Notes: generated by a model not told the origin, from the sequence alone. A stretch of 15,326 nt of DNA from Chlorobiales bacterium (GCA_022360355.1 JAKSCY010000134.1:1-15326); one strand, 5' to 3'; counted from the first letter of the stretch, positions 1 through 8,505 are shown. Translations and numbers: made by a program.

Positions 1-86
1 AGAGCCGGTACGTATATACCTGCCGGACTTGCAATCTCAGGCAACATTACACCTGCTTTTTGAAGTTTTGCTTCAATCTGTGACAT
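1..86 (-). CDS. RidA-family protein, N-terminal fragment (runs off left edge)
   Basis: Only the first 28 codons are visible, starting at the ATG at 86-84. The peptide begins MSQIEAKLQKAG and continues with LPEIASPAGIYVPA. That pattern, a short helix with IEAKL followed by a 'LP..P.PAG.YVPA' strand, is how one common subgroup of RidA (YjgF/YER057c/UK114) proteins begins. RidA proteins hydrolyse reactive enamine/imine intermediates released by PLP enzymes such as threonine dehydratase; many subgroups have other or unknown roles. The catalytic core, including the usual arginine, lies outside the window, so activity cannot be judged. The gene is divergent from the thiamin operon. No strong Shine-Dalgarno sequence precedes the ATG. 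The assignment rests on a short stretch of sequence and remembered family pattern. Confidence 0.6.
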   Translation of the reverse strand, partial: MSQIEAKLQKAGVMLPEIASPAGIYVPA

Positions 87-327
87 GATAAAGGTATTTA
101 TGGGCGTCTTTATTAATTGTCGAGAGCACCCTGAGTGCATAACAAATTGATAAAGGTGCCCTTATATGAGCGAATTTTCTTTCAATGTACGGCTTTTTGG
201 AATTCCCTCTCCCCTCCCCTGCCATCCTGAACAGTGAATCCCGGAAAAGCGCTCACTTTGTTAATAGGGGAAAAATCATTATTGTGGAACCGTAAGAGCA
301 ACGGCAGTTCTTCACGCTTTTATCCGC
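87..327. other. Divergent intergenic region between RidA gene and thiamin operon
   Basis: This 241-base gap must hold promoters for both directions. On the minus strand, TCGACA followed after 17 bases by TAAATA (immediately upstream of the RidA start) is a possible but weak -35/-10 pair. A run of 18 pyrimidines lies at 203-220 (G-rich on the minus strand). AACCGTAA at 288-295 is one of several copies of a motif also found in the other divergent gaps. No convincing -10/-35 pair was found for the plus strand. The conserved boxes of a TPP riboswitch are not visible, although the downstream genes make thiamin. No small open reading frame looks credible here. Confidence 0.4.
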
Positions 328-966
328 ATGAAACCGTCAAACACAGAATTCCCCCGGCTGTATATGGTAAGTAACTGCCAGGGGCTTTCCAGCCCTGAAA
401 AACAGTTTCCCGAGCTTGTCAGCAAGATAACCGCACATCTCCCGGTCATCATCCAGCTCAGAGAAAAACATCTTACCGCAAAAGCCCTGTATGAACTGGC
501 TCTCAAGACTATCAGCCATATGCTCGGCAACCGTTCACTGCTTTGTATCAATGAACGGTTCGATGTGGCGCTTGCAGCAGGAGCCGATGGCGTACATTTT
601 CCCGAAAACAGCTGCCCGCTTGACAAAGCGCTTGCTGCATCACCCGGTATGGTAGCGGGCAAAAGCACACATTCGCTGAAACAGGCTCTATCCGCCGAAG
701 CTGACGGTGCTGATTATCTGATCTTCGGACCGGTGTTCGAAACGCCCATGAAAAAGCGATACGGACCACCCATGGGACTGGACAAACTCAACGAAGTATG
801 CCGGAGCGTCTCTGTTCCGGTTTATGCAATCGGCGGCATTATTCCGCAGAACACCCTGCAATGCCTTGTGCATGGTGCATACGGTGTTGCAGCGATGTCG
901 GTTTTTTATACCGCAGACAACCTGGGCCGCACCCTGGATAACTTTCGTACTGTCCTCGAACGATGA
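328..966 (+). CDS. TenI/ThiE-like protein, divergent thiamin phosphate synthase paralogue
   Basis: This 212-residue TIM-barrel protein belongs to the ThiE/TenI family. QLREK at 43-47, IGGI near 168-171 and GAYGVAAMS near 183-191 are the family landmarks. It departs from true ThiE where ThiE binds Mg2+ and diphosphate: ThiE's IND..(D) is INER (74-77), and HLGQED is replaced by HFPENS (90-95), so both usual aspartates are lost. The central part (KSTHSLKQA, then FGPVFET and KK at 133-143) resembles Bacillus TenI, the thiazole tautomerase, more than ThiE. However, the TenI catalytic histidine (His122 as I remember it, in GHVFET) is proline here. It is first in an operon with thiE (ATGA overlap) and thiD. 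Likely role: a thiazole-phosphate handling or regulatory TenI-type protein. Thiamin phosphate synthase activity looks unlikely. The ATG at 328 has no clear ribosome binding site. Confidence 0.75.
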   Translation: MKPSNTEFPRLYMVSNCQGLSSPEKQFPELVSKITAHLPVIIQLREKHLTAKALYELALKTISHMLGNRSLLCINERFDVALAAGADGVHFPENSCPLDKALAASPGMVAGKSTHSLKQALSAEADGADYLIFGPVFETPMKKRYGPPMGLDKLNEVCRSVSVPVYAIGGIIPQNTLQCLVHGAYGVAAMSVFYTADNLGRTLDNFRTVLER

Positions 967-1586
967 AAACACAACATGCAATACTTTGCTGCATAACGGC
1001 TGATTCTCAATGTCCGGTAACACAGGCAGAAAAAGCCCTCAAAGGAGGTGCTGCGATGATTCAGCTCCGACATAAATCGGCTTCAGGATCCGAGCTGTAT
1101 AACTGGGCACTCGACCTGAAGGAACTGTGTCATGCATACAATGCAATATGCATTATCAACGACCGTCTTGATATTGCTCTTGCCGCCGATGTCGACGGTG
1201 TTCATCTCGGACAGGAAGATCTCCCTCCCAGTGCAGCGCGAAAGCTGCTCGACAAAAACAAGATCCTCGGGGTATCTGTTTCATCGGTGACCGAAGCAGA
1301 AAAAGCAGTTCAGTCCGGAGCCGACTACGTTGGGCTTGGACACATCTACCCGACAATCTCAAAGCGGAAATCCGGTGAACCGGTCGGTCCGGGACGCATT
1401 ACGGAAATTGCAAAGAATCTGGCCGTACCGGTCATCGCTATCGGGGGCATTACAGACAAGAACGTCTGTGAAGTAATCAGGGCGGGGGCATCCGGCGTAG
1501 CAGTTATTTCCACCGTAGCCGATGCCCCCGACCCTGAAAAAGCAGCATCTTCGCTCATACAAAACATGCAATCATGCCTCCTGTAA
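963..1586 (+). CDS. thiE: Thiamin phosphate synthase
   Basis: This 207-residue protein joins hydroxymethylpyrimidine diphosphate to thiazole phosphate, giving thiamin phosphate and pyrophosphate in the cytosol. The full ThiE signature is present: QLRHK (34-38) for the pyrimidine, IINDR with D67 and HLGQED with D86 as the Mg2+ ligands, GADYVGLGHIYPT (119-131) for the phosphate loop, IGGI (160-163), and AGASGVAVIST near the C-terminus. Length matches the family (about 205-220). The usual proline of GPI(F/Y)PT is histidine here (H127), at the position where TenI carries its catalytic histidine; such variants may occur in ThiE, but the contrast with the upstream paralogue is notable. It starts inside the stop of the preceding gene (ATGA at 963-966), suggesting translational coupling, and overlaps thiD by 13 bases. 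Confidence 0.93.
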   Translation: MKTQHAILCCITADSQCPVTQAEKALKGGAAMIQLRHKSASGSELYNWALDLKELCHAYNAICIINDRLDIALAADVDGVHLGQEDLPPSAARKLLDKNKILGVSVSSVTEAEKAVQSGADYVGLGHIYPTISKRKSGEPVGPGRITEIAKNLAVPVIAIGGITDKNVCEVIRAGASGVAVISTVADAPDPEKAASSLIQNMQSCLL

Positions 1587-2395
1587 AACCGGAAAAGTAT
1601 ACCGCTGTTCTCACCATCGCCGGTTCAGACGGCAGTGGCGGAGCTGGAATACAGGCAGACCTCAAAACATTTGCCGCCCTGGGCTGTTACGGGTTAAGCA
1701 TCGTTACCGGTATTACCGCACAGAACACGAGAGGCGTTCGTCGCTCATCAGCACTTTCGCCTGAACTGGTAACAGAGCAGTTCAAGGCACTTGCAGAGGA
1801 CATCGAAATTCATGCTGTCAAAATAGGCATGCTTTCATCCCCGGCCACGGTTCAGGCTGTTGCCGCCGCACTGCGGAGCTATCCCCCGGTACCGGTCATT
1901 CTCGATACCGTCCTCAAATCGTCTGACGGTATGGAGCTTGTCCCCACGGAAGCAAAGGCGTTGATTATACAAAAGCTTTTTCCCCTGGCGACACTCATAA
2001 CCCCAAATCTTCCCGAGGCTGCTGAACTGGCAGGCCTGGAGAGCATACCCGCATCGAAAAACGATATGGAAAAAACAGCCCGGATTCTCAGAGCGGAAAG
2101 AGCAAATGCCGTGTTGATCAAGGGCGGCCACATGCCGGGAGCTCTTTGTGATGATTATCTGCTTTCGGAAGAAAGAGGTGAATGGTTTTCTTCATCCAGG
2201 ATCCCGACAAAAAACACACATGGAACAGGCTGCACGCTTTCCTCAGCCATTGCTGCCTGCATGGCAAAGGGTCTTGATCTTCATGAAGCTGTCGGGAAAG
2301 GACGGCTTTTTACCGTAGAAGCACTAAAGGCCGGCTCCCTGTTCCTGCTGGGCGAGGGAACAGGGCCGTTGCATCATTTCTATCGATGGTGGTGA
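1574..2395 (+). CDS. thiD: Hydroxymethylpyrimidine / phosphomethylpyrimidine kinase
   Basis: This 273-residue ribokinase-fold enzyme phosphorylates HMP and HMP phosphate to make the HMP diphosphate used by ThiE. Visible motifs: [17 protein letters not shown] (16-32; most relatives have Ser at position 20), TAQNT (48-52), KIGML (83-87), TPNLPEA (143-149), KGGH (183-186), and THGTGC (215-220), containing the anion hole and the conserved cysteine C220. Length is normal (about 265-275). The start lies inside the 3' end of thiE, and no other start fits better upstream of the TIAGSD strand. It is the last gene of the thiamin operon. Its stop codon region overlaps the end of the convergent ugd gene by 16 bases, so the last codons are read on both strands and there is no room for a separate terminator. 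Confidence 0.95.
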   Translation: MPPVKPEKYTAVLTIAGSDGSGGAGIQADLKTFAALGCYGLSIVTGITAQNTRGVRRSSALSPELVTEQFKALAEDIEIHAVKIGMLSSPATVQAVAAALRSYPPVPVILDTVLKSSDGMELVPTEAKALIIQKLFPLATLITPNLPEAAELAGLESIPASKNDMEKTARILRAERANAVLIKGGHMPGALCDDYLLSEERGEWFSSSRIPTKNTHGTGCTLSSAIAACMAKGLDLHEAVGKGRLFTVEALKAGSLFLLGEGTGPLHHFYRWW

Positions 2396-3729
2396 TCCAC
2401 CCACCTCGGCTTTCTGCCTATTGAGTAGTAAGTAAAGCCGAGCTGTTCCATCAGGTCCGGATTGTAGATATTGCGACCGTCAAAAATCACCGGGGCGGCG
2501 AGCTGTTCCTTGATGCTCTCGAAGTCAGGACTTCTGAAGACCATCCACTCCGTAACAACCGCCAGAGCGTCCGCTCCTTCCAGTGCATCATCAGGGCTTT
2601 CGACAAGCAACAGGTCATCTCTCTCGCCATAAAGCCTCTCCGCCTCGTTCATGGCAACCGGGTCATAGGCCCTGACCTTTGCCCCCGAAGCCCACAGTTC
2701 TTCGAGAATTCGCCGGCTCGGTGCCTCACGCATATCATCGGTATTGGGCTTGAATGCAAGCCCCCACAATGCAATGATCTTTCCTTGCAGATCGCCATTG
2801 AAATGGCCTTTTATCTTGTCAACCAAAGTTGTTTTCTGGTCATGGTTGACCGCCTCAACCGCCTGGAGAATTCTGGCATTGTAGCCGTATTTTTTCGCGG
2901 TTCGCTCAAGGGCTTGCACATCTTTTGGAAAGCATGAACCGCCATAGCCGACACCGGGATAGATAAATGAAAAACCGATCCTGGAATCCGACCCTATACC
3001 ATGCCGGACAGCTTCGACATCAGCCCCCACACGCTCGGCTATATTTGCGATCTCGTTCATAAAGCTGATCTTTGTGGCGAGCATTGCGTTCGCCGCATAC
3101 TTCGTCAATTCTGCCGAACGGACATCCATTGCAATAAACCGTTCGTGACTCCGGTTGAAAGGCGCATAAAGATTCCGAAGCAGCTCTTTTGTGCGGGGGT
3201 TGTCCACACCGACAATAATACGCTCCGGCTTCATAAAATCGCTGACGGCGTCGCCTTCCTTGAGAAATTCGGGATTCGACACCACATCAAAATCTATTGC
3301 CGCCCCGCGCTCCTGCAGTACCGAATGGACCTTGTCCCGAACCAGATCAGCGGTACCGACAGGAACCGTTGACTTGTCAATAATAACGCGGTAGTCTTTC
3401 ATGTACCGCCCGACGCTCTCTGCAACGCTCAACACATGACGCAGATCGGCTGAACCATCCTCGTCAGGAGGCGTCCCGACGGCTATAAACTGAAACAGTC
3501 CAAACTCCACACCCTCTGACGGGTCCGATGTAAACCTCAAACGCCCGTCCCGGATGTTTTCAATCACCATCTCCTCAAGACCCGGTTCATAGATCGGGAT
3601 CTCTCCCTTTTTCAGGCGGCTGATTTTTTCTTCATCGATATCCACGCAAAGCACGTCATTCCCCACTTCAGCAAAGCATGCACCTGTCACAAGGCCTACA
3701 TATCCTGAACCAAATATGGTGATCTTCAT
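2380..3729 (-). CDS. ugd: UDP-glucose 6-dehydrogenase
   Basis: This 449-residue enzyme oxidises UDP-glucose twice with NAD+ to UDP-glucuronate, a precursor of capsular, exopolysaccharide or LPS sugars. It shows the N-terminal Rossmann motif GSGYVG (7-12), KSTVPVGT (119-126), NPEFLKEG (152-159), the helix with K210 and N214, and the active-site loop GGSCFPKD with catalytic C266. Further on are LAFKPNTDD for the C-terminal UDP-binding Rossmann domain and FDGRNIYNP near the end. The ATG at 3729 was chosen because it puts the Rossmann strand at residues 3-12, as in the family. The frame stays open to 3798, but the extra residues do not look like family sequence. It stands alone on its strand: tail-to-tail with thiD and divergent from the symporter gene. 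No other polysaccharide gene is in the window. The C-terminus ends WVDHHHR. Confidence 0.95.
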   Translation of the reverse strand: MKITIFGSGYVGLVTGACFAEVGNDVLCVDIDEEKISRLKKGEIPIYEPGLEEMVIENIRDGRLRFTSDPSEGVEFGLFQFIAVGTPPDEDGSADLRHVLSVAESVGRYMKDYRVIIDKSTVPVGTADLVRDKVHSVLQERGAAIDFDVVSNPEFLKEGDAVSDFMKPERIIVGVDNPRTKELLRNLYAPFNRSHERFIAMDVRSAELTKYAANAMLATKISFMNEIANIAERVGADVEAVRHGIGSDSRIGFSFIYPGVGYGGSCFPKDVQALERTAKKYGYNARILQAVEAVNHDQKTTLVDKIKGHFNGDLQGKIIALWGLAFKPNTDDMREAPSRRILEELWASGAKVRAYDPVAMNEAERLYGERDDLLLVESPDDALEGADALAVVTEWMVFRSPDFESIKEQLAAPVIFDGRNIYNPDLMEQLGFTYYSIGRKPRWVDHHHR

Positions 3730-3875
3730 TGCACCCCGTTTACACATTGAGAAATATATTCTGCACAGAAACGCCGGATCTGGCGCACCTGCCCACAAAT
3801 GCCCCTATATATATAAAAATTATGAGAAAAACGGTACTTTCCATTTACGGTAAAACATCAATAAAGTAACAGAGT
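3730..3875. other. Divergent intergenic region between ugd and symporter gene
   Basis: This 146-base gap separates two outward-reading genes and must hold both promoters. It contains an AT-rich block around 3807-3824 with an alternating TA run (TATATATATA), usable as a -10 on either strand. The imperfect palindrome TTTACGGTAAA at 3844-3854 lies just upstream of the symporter start and shares its core with motifs at 288-295, 9616-9624 and 9641-9649. I could not fix a confident -35/-10 pair in either direction. Confidence 0.4.
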
Positions 3876-5366
3876 TTGCAAAACAACAAACTTCTTGCCG
3901 GAATAGTAACCGGGATTGTGGCCGGCGCTCTTCTCGGGGGACTGAACCCCGAAGCCGGTCTGGCCGTTAATTTCATCGGCCATCTTTTCATCACTTTTCT
4001 GATGATGATCGTCATGCCGCTTATCATTGCCGCAATGATAAGCGGCATATGCAGATTCGGCGACGTAAGAAAACTCGGGCCGCTCGGATTAAAGACGCTT
4101 ATCTACTATCTGACCACAACGGCCCTCTCCGTAACAACGGGAATAGCACTTGTCCTGATGATCCATCCGGGGCAGCTTGCATCGGAAACCGAACAGATTG
4201 AAGCAAGAGGAGGTATCGTGCTCAAGGACGCCTCCTACAGCATAGAAAACAATACCATCATCATAGACGGCGCATCGTTACCTGGAGAATACACTTCATC
4301 ATACTCCGTACTCCTGCTTGACCGGAACGTTAAAGGCGGAATATTGTCTCATCACGGCAAAAACGGTGGAGAGACTATTGAAGTTTCCTCATGGACCCAG
4401 GACGAGAAAAATCTGGAAAATCTTGCTGTTACGGGCAAAGGTATTGTTATCGACAAGCTTCCTGCAGAAAGGTTTCTGCAGGAGGAAAGAACCATCACCG
4501 ACATTCTCAGAGAAGTACTGACCGGCCTTATTCCCTCCAATCTTTTCAAGGCAATGGCTGAAAACGACATTCTTCCCGTCATCACGTTTTCGCTTCTTCT
4601 GGGGGCAGTGCTTTCAACACTTGGCGTCCAGGGGAAACCTGTGATCGATTTTTTCAACGGCCTGAATGAAGCGATCATGAAAATCGTTCACCTTGCCATG
4701 TATGCCGCCCCTGTCGGCATCGGCGCCCTGATCGCGGGAAGACTTGGCGAAGCGGGAGGATTCACCGGCTTTCTCCCCGAACTGCTTCGACTCGGGAAAT
4801 ATGCATTTACGGTCATCGCCGGCCTTCTGATCCACAGCATGGTTATTCTTCCCCTTATCCTGAAATTTTTCGGCAAAACCGGCATCATGCGTTTTGCCTA
4901 TAACACCTCCCCTGCCCTGTTGACGGCATTTTCAACAGCATCAAGCTCGGCAACCCTTCCGCTGACCGTGGAATGTGCAGAAGAAAAAAACAATGTTTCT
5001 CCCCGTACCGCAGGCTTCGTGCTTCCTCTCGGAGCAACCATCAATATGGACGGAACCGCCCTCTACGAAGCTGTTGCGGTTATCTTCATCGCCCAGATTA
5101 ACGGCATTACCCTAGGCCCTCCCGAACTTGTCATCATTTTTCTTACCGCGACACTTGCAGCAATCGGCGCAGCCGGAATCCCCGAAGCCGGGCTGGTAAC
5201 AATGGTGCTTGTCCTGAAAGCGGTTAACCTGCCGATCGAGGGAATTTCACTGATACTTGCAATCGACTGGTTTCTCGACCGGTGCAGAACAACCGTCAAT
5301 GTCTGGGGCGACAGTGTAGGAGCAAAAATAATCGACAGGTATGTAAAACTCGCTAATCATCGATAA
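3876..5366 (+). CDS. Dicarboxylate/acidic amino acid:cation symporter (DAACS/SDF family)
   Basis: This 496-residue inner-membrane protein is related to GltP, DctA and archaeal GltPh, which import glutamate, aspartate or C4-dicarboxylates with H+ or Na+. All landmark motifs are present: the TM2 segment [16 protein letters not shown], the serine-rich hairpin HP1 ([10 protein letters not shown], 353-362), the TM7 motif NMDGT (390-394), HP2 (AAGIPEAGL), and TM8 [18 protein letters not shown]. By alignment with GltPh, D468, R471, N475 and D479 match D394, R397, N401 and D405. The retained arginine favours an acidic substrate. Between TM3 (ends about 97) and TM4 (begins about 207), a soluble segment of about 107 residues replaces a loop of roughly 20 in GltPh. 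Translation must start at TTG 3876, because an in-frame TAA lies at 3867 and no ATG or GTG fits before TM1. The 3' end overlaps the lipoprotein gene by 14 bases. Confidence 0.93.
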   Translation: MQNNKLLAGIVTGIVAGALLGGLNPEAGLAVNFIGHLFITFLMMIVMPLIIAAMISGICRFGDVRKLGPLGLKTLIYYLTTTALSVTTGIALVLMIHPGQLASETEQIEARGGIVLKDASYSIENNTIIIDGASLPGEYTSSYSVLLLDRNVKGGILSHHGKNGGETIEVSSWTQDEKNLENLAVTGKGIVIDKLPAERFLQEERTITDILREVLTGLIPSNLFKAMAENDILPVITFSLLLGAVLSTLGVQGKPVIDFFNGLNEAIMKIVHLAMYAAPVGIGALIAGRLGEAGGFTGFLPELLRLGKYAFTVIAGLLIHSMVILPLILKFFGKTGIMRFAYNTSPALLTAFSTASSSATLPLTVECAEEKNNVSPRTAGFVLPLGATINMDGTALYEAVAVIFIAQINGITLGPPELVIIFLTATLAAIGAAGIPEAGLVTMVLVLKAVNLPIEGISLILAIDWFLDRCRTTVNVWGDSVGAKIIDRYVKLANHR

Positions 5367-6210
5367 CGATAACAAGACATCGGGATTTTTTCCAGAACTC
5401 GGATTCGTCCTTGATGAGAAGCAGTGAAGATGTTCTGCCGGCAACGATCTCATAAGAGCTTTTCGTATGGGGGGTTACAATTCTCAGTTTTTTTGCGGGC
5501 TTATTAAAATACAGGTCGTGTGTTTCAGTAATATCAATCCTGTTGAAAAGGGTGACATCGAAATCCTGTGCAAGCTTGTAATCCGTATCGAAGATCCTCG
5601 ACAACGGACTTTTCGACCCTGCCAGTATCCCTTTTTCAGCAAGCTCATCATAACTGCCTGATATGTAGTATGCATAAGCGAGGATATCCTCCTGTTCGAG
5701 AATAAATTCATCGAGCACATCAACAGTTTCAAGCAGCTCCGACACCTGAGCATCGAGCTGTTGAACCTCCGTTTTGAGCTCCTGTATCTCCTGATCCTTG
5801 CCTTCAAGCGTGTTGCGCATTTCAGCCACAAGCTGATCAAGCGATTCGACACGGTAGGCTGAACTCCTGTTTTCTTCCTCAAGTCTGGTGATCAGATTCC
5901 TGCTTGCCTCAAGTGTGGAGTCGATAAAACGGATACTGGCATAAATATCCTTGCCGAGCTGGTCGGCGCTTTTTTCCTCGCGTCTTTCCATATTGGACGA
6001 AAGCCTCTCGACAACCGCCTCTTTCTGCTGAATCCTGCCAAGATTTTTCTGGACCTGAGTCAGGATAATCATCATCGAGTCAATATGTTCACGCTGAGAT
6101 TCAGACTCTTTTTCAGGTCTGGCGCATCCGCTGAGAAGCTGAACGAAAAGCAGAAAAGAGGCAAGCAGAACCCTGTATGCAGCTCTATTGTTCACAACCA
6201 TCGTATCCAT
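5353..6210 (-). CDS. Coiled-coil lipoprotein of unknown function
   Basis: This 285-residue protein has a lipoprotein signal peptide: a short basic start, a hydrophobic stretch (about 14-26), and lipobox LSGC with C29 as the predicted lipidation site. It is therefore anchored to the inner or outer membrane facing the periplasm. Residues about 37-170 are rich in E, Q, K, R and L with heptad spacing and should form a long coiled coil. A globular domain of about 110 residues follows, starting near [16 protein letters not shown] and ending near [12 protein letters not shown]. That C-terminal domain resembles a family of unknown function I remember from Bacteroidota and Chlorobiota. The ATG at 6210 was chosen because AAGGGA lies 7 bases upstream; ATG 6201 is also possible. 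It overlaps the end of the hydrolase gene by 19 bases, so the two are probably translationally coupled. No function can be assigned. Confidence 0.8.
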   Translation of the reverse strand: MDTMVVNNRAAYRVLLASFLLFVQLLSGCARPEKESESQREHIDSMMIILTQVQKNLGRIQQKEAVVERLSSNMERREEKSADQLGKDIYASIRFIDSTLEASRNLITRLEEENRSSAYRVESLDQLVAEMRNTLEGKDQEIQELKTEVQQLDAQVSELLETVDVLDEFILEQEDILAYAYYISGSYDELAEKGILAGSKSPLSRIFDTDYKLAQDFDVTLFNRIDITETHDLYFNKPAKKLRIVTPHTKSSYEIVAGRTSSLLLIKDESEFWKKSRCLVIVIDD

Positions 6211-6896
6211 TGTTCGATCCCTTCCCCGGTGCCGTACCACCTGGTATGCGGGGTCGGCAGATGTTCTATCCCGGAAATTGTGACATTTTCCGCACCTTTC
6301 AAAAAACAGCTCGTTACCGGTACGATACCGTCTCCGGCAACATTCCCTTCACCTAAAACGTTTTTATAGAACATATAACACATCCGTTCGATCACCCCCT
6401 TATCCAGCGAACCGGTGTACTGATTGCTCACTACGGAAACAACCTTGCATCTTTCAAAAAAGTCGGGTTTGAGATGCTTGTCGATAAAATCGGTCTTGAT
6501 CCTTGCGTAATGCTCTTTCGTATGAAAGGGAGTCCCCAGTGTCAGCAGTTTACCGACCGATTTACCGCGATGATACACATCCCCCTGAAAAGCGTGTTCG
6601 AGAAGATATATCAGGGCGACGGTACCTCCCCCGCTATGAGCGACAATAGTGATTTTTTCTTCAGGATAACGCTTCTGCATCATGGCAAGTGTCCGGTCAA
6701 GCACTGCCATAACCCTGTTTGTCGAACGTTCAGGGGAAAGGGGAAAGCCGACCCAGTCAAGGATATTGACCGGAGCTATGGCAATTTTATTCTCTGGAAC
6801 ATGTGCGGAAAGAACCTGCTTCATCCCTGCATAAAGGTTGTCCCAGAAAAGAACCCCGGGCAGAATCACAACCGGGTTTTGAGCTGTTTGAGTCAT
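6192..6896 (-). CDS. Alpha/beta hydrolase, lipase-like
   Basis: This 234-residue hydrolase has no signal peptide and so is probably cytosolic. The N-terminal strand [10 protein letters not shown] provides the oxyanion-hole region, and VAHSGGG (85-91) is the nucleophile elbow with S88; the first glycine of the usual GxSxG is alanine. LLTLGTPF follows (118-124), then GDGIVP with candidate acid D189, and IEHLP with candidate base H212, so the triad looks complete. The spacing and the tail 'GAENV.I.G..H....WYG..E.I..W' recall lipase-like proteins I associate with cyanobacteria and plant plastids; that is memory, not a search. Substrate is unknown; a lipid, pigment or other ester is possible. It starts 9 bases after pepA and overlaps the lipoprotein gene, which makes it an internal operon member. 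Start ATG at 6896. Confidence 0.8.
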   Translation of the reverse strand: MTQTAQNPVVILPGVLFWDNLYAGMKQVLSAHVPENKIAIAPVNILDWVGFPLSPERSTNRVMAVLDRTLAMMQKRYPEEKITIVAHSGGGTVALIYLLEHAFQGDVYHRGKSVGKLLTLGTPFHTKEHYARIKTDFIDKHLKPDFFERCKVVSVVSNQYTGSLDKGVIERMCYMFYKNVLGEGNVAGDGIVPVTSCFLKGAENVTISGIEHLPTPHTRWYGTGEGIEQWIRWL

Positions 6897-6905
6897 TGCC
6901 TGTTC

Positions 6906-8432
6906 TTATCTCCACGCTCTCAGAAGATCCACGAGCAGACGAACGCCAAACCCTGTACCTCCCTGTTTTGTCTTGCCCCCCTTGGTTGAAAAAGAGGGTC
7001 CTGCTATATCGATATGCGCCCAGGTCTTGTGACCTTCAATAAATTTCTCAAGAAACTTTGCCGCTGTTATTGAGCCGGCGCCTTTCCCTCCTGTATTGTG
7101 TACATCGGCCACCTCCGATTTGATAAGCTCATCATATTCCTCCCAGACAGGCATTCTCCATACCTTTTCTCCTGACCTTTTTCCGGCATCGTAAATCTCC
7201 CTGGCAAACCTGTCGTTGTTGCTGAAAAGTCCGGCAACCGAATATCCCAGAGCGACAATACACGCTCCGGTCAACGTTGCGAGATCAATAACGGCATCCG
7301 GACTGTAATGCTTCAACGCATAGGCGAGCGCATCTGCAAGTATAAGCCTGCCCTCGGCATCGGTGTTGCCAACTTCTACGGTTATACCGGAATATGTCGT
7401 AATGACGTCTCCCGGTTTTTGAGCCGCTCCTCCCGGCATATTGTCCGTAGCAGGGATGAAACCCACTATATGCAGCGGGAGCCCAAGCAGTGCAGCCGCT
7501 TCAATAGTCCCGATCACAGCCGCTGCACCGGCCATATCGGATTTCATCTCGTCCATTCCGTTCGCGGGTTTGAGCGATATACCGCCGGAATCAAAAGTAA
7601 CTCCCTTGCCCACGAGAGCAACGGTGGCAACCGGTTCCGATTCGGGCTCATAATCCAGTATTGTAAATGTCGGCGGACTATGACTTCCCTTGTTCACCGC
7701 CAAAAGCCCCCCCATTCCAAGCTTCTCAATCTCCGCCTTGTCAAAAACCCTCACCTTGCATCCTGACTTTTCAGCCGATTTCCGGGCGGCATCGGCAATA
7801 TCCTCGGCATTGAGCAGGTTCCCGGGAAGGTTGACCAGATCACGGGCAAGATTTCTTGCATCGGCTATGATCACTCCCCTGCCCGCCCCTTCCGTAGCTT
7901 CTTTTACGCTTCCCGCATTAACACGTACCTTCAGCTCCCTGAGCCGTATCTTCTCTTCTCTTCCTTTTCCTTTCCCTCTCTTTTTCTCCGCTTTACCACT
8001 TTTCAGTCGGTCGAAACTGTATGAACCGTAAAGAACCGCGTCGACAAGAAGCTCAGATAACGACCCGACGGATTCACCGGTATTGCGGGCCCATGCCGCT
8101 ATCGATGAGCAATCGAGAACAAGGTTCTGCACCTTGAGGGAGCTTGCCTGGTGAGCGATTGAAAAAGCTGATTTGCGAAAATCCTCAATCTTCGAGGCGT
8201 TGCCAAGACCAACCAGCAGGATCCTGGGAGTCTTCAGCTTTGAACCGCCGGAGTAAACAACAAGAGAATCGCCTGCCTTGCCGTTACAGTCTTTCAGGGC
8301 CGCCACATCGAGACCGAATGTCTCAAATGTCTTGACAGCGTCTTTCTTAAGCTCTTTTGCCGCAAAAGGCATAACGAGCAGACCGCTTCTAAGACTTTTC
8401 AGCGAACTTTTGGTTACGGTTACCTTTGTCAT
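6906..8432 (-). CDS. pepA: Leucyl aminopeptidase, M17 family
   Basis: This 508-residue cytosolic metallopeptidase removes N-terminal residues from peptides during protein turnover; it is usually a hexamer with two metal ions per subunit. The catalytic domain shows [18 protein letters not shown] and NTDAEGR. Using the ATG at 8432, the metal and catalytic residues are K276, D281, K288, D299, D358, E360 and R362. As I remember the E. coli PepA numbering (K270, D275, K282, D293, D352, E354, R356), each is shifted by exactly six, so nothing is missing. DLATLTGAC (about 384-392) is the usual following motif. The linker between N- and C-domains contains a short lysine/arginine/glycine-rich segment (about residues 144-161). 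A TTG three codons upstream (8441) is a less likely start. The gene follows nrnA after 78 bases and precedes the hydrolase by 9 bases. Confidence 0.95.
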   Translation of the reverse strand: MTKVTVTKSSLKSLRSGLLVMPFAAKELKKDAVKTFETFGLDVAALKDCNGKAGDSLVVYSGGSKLKTPRILLVGLGNASKIEDFRKSAFSIAHQASSLKVQNLVLDCSSIAAWARNTGESVGSLSELLVDAVLYGSYSFDRLKSGKAEKKRGKGKGREEKIRLRELKVRVNAGSVKEATEGAGRGVIIADARNLARDLVNLPGNLLNAEDIADAARKSAEKSGCKVRVFDKAEIEKLGMGGLLAVNKGSHSPPTFTILDYEPESEPVATVALVGKGVTFDSGGISLKPANGMDEMKSDMAGAAAVIGTIEAAALLGLPLHIVGFIPATDNMPGGAAQKPGDVITTYSGITVEVGNTDAEGRLILADALAYALKHYSPDAVIDLATLTGACIVALGYSVAGLFSNNDRFAREIYDAGKRSGEKVWRMPVWEEYDELIKSEVADVHNTGGKGAGSITAAKFLEKFIEGHKTWAHIDIAGPSFSTKGGKTKQGGTGFGVRLLVDLLRAWR

Positions 8433-8483
8433 AGCGAACAATATCTATCTGTTCAGGGAGTCTCGGACACAGTGAGGCCCGTT

Positions 8484-8505
8484 CACAAATGCCTCATGCT
8501 TTGTG
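8484..8505. other. Small inverted repeat between nrnA and pepA
   Basis: CACAAA at 8484-8489 pairs with TTTGTG at 8500-8505, extended by a GC/GC step across a one-base bulge, with a 5-base loop. It sits in the 78-base spacer of the minus-strand cluster, just after the nrnA stop. No T-run follows on either strand, so it does not look like an intrinsic terminator. It could be an RNA-processing or 3'-end stabilising hairpin, or chance. Confidence 0.3.

Noticed and set aside
87..327. A TPP riboswitch upstream of the thiamin genes
   Set aside because: The conserved CUGAGA and ACCUGAUCUGGAUAAUGCCAGCG-type boxes are not present on the plus strand; the CTGAG near 131 lacks the rest of the structure.
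3730..3798. An N-terminal extension of UDP-glucose dehydrogenase
   Set aside because: The frame is open, but the family begins with the Rossmann strand [12 protein letters not shown] at 3729, and the extra residues do not resemble family sequence.
7950..8000. The lysine/arginine/glycine-rich segment of PepA as a nucleic acid-binding insertion
   Set aside because: It is only about 18 residues and sits in the variable linker between domains, where composition drifts; all catalytic residues and spacings are normal.
8484..8505. An intrinsic terminator after nrnA
   Set aside because: The stem is short and bulged and no T-run follows on either strand; pepA probably continues on the same transcript.
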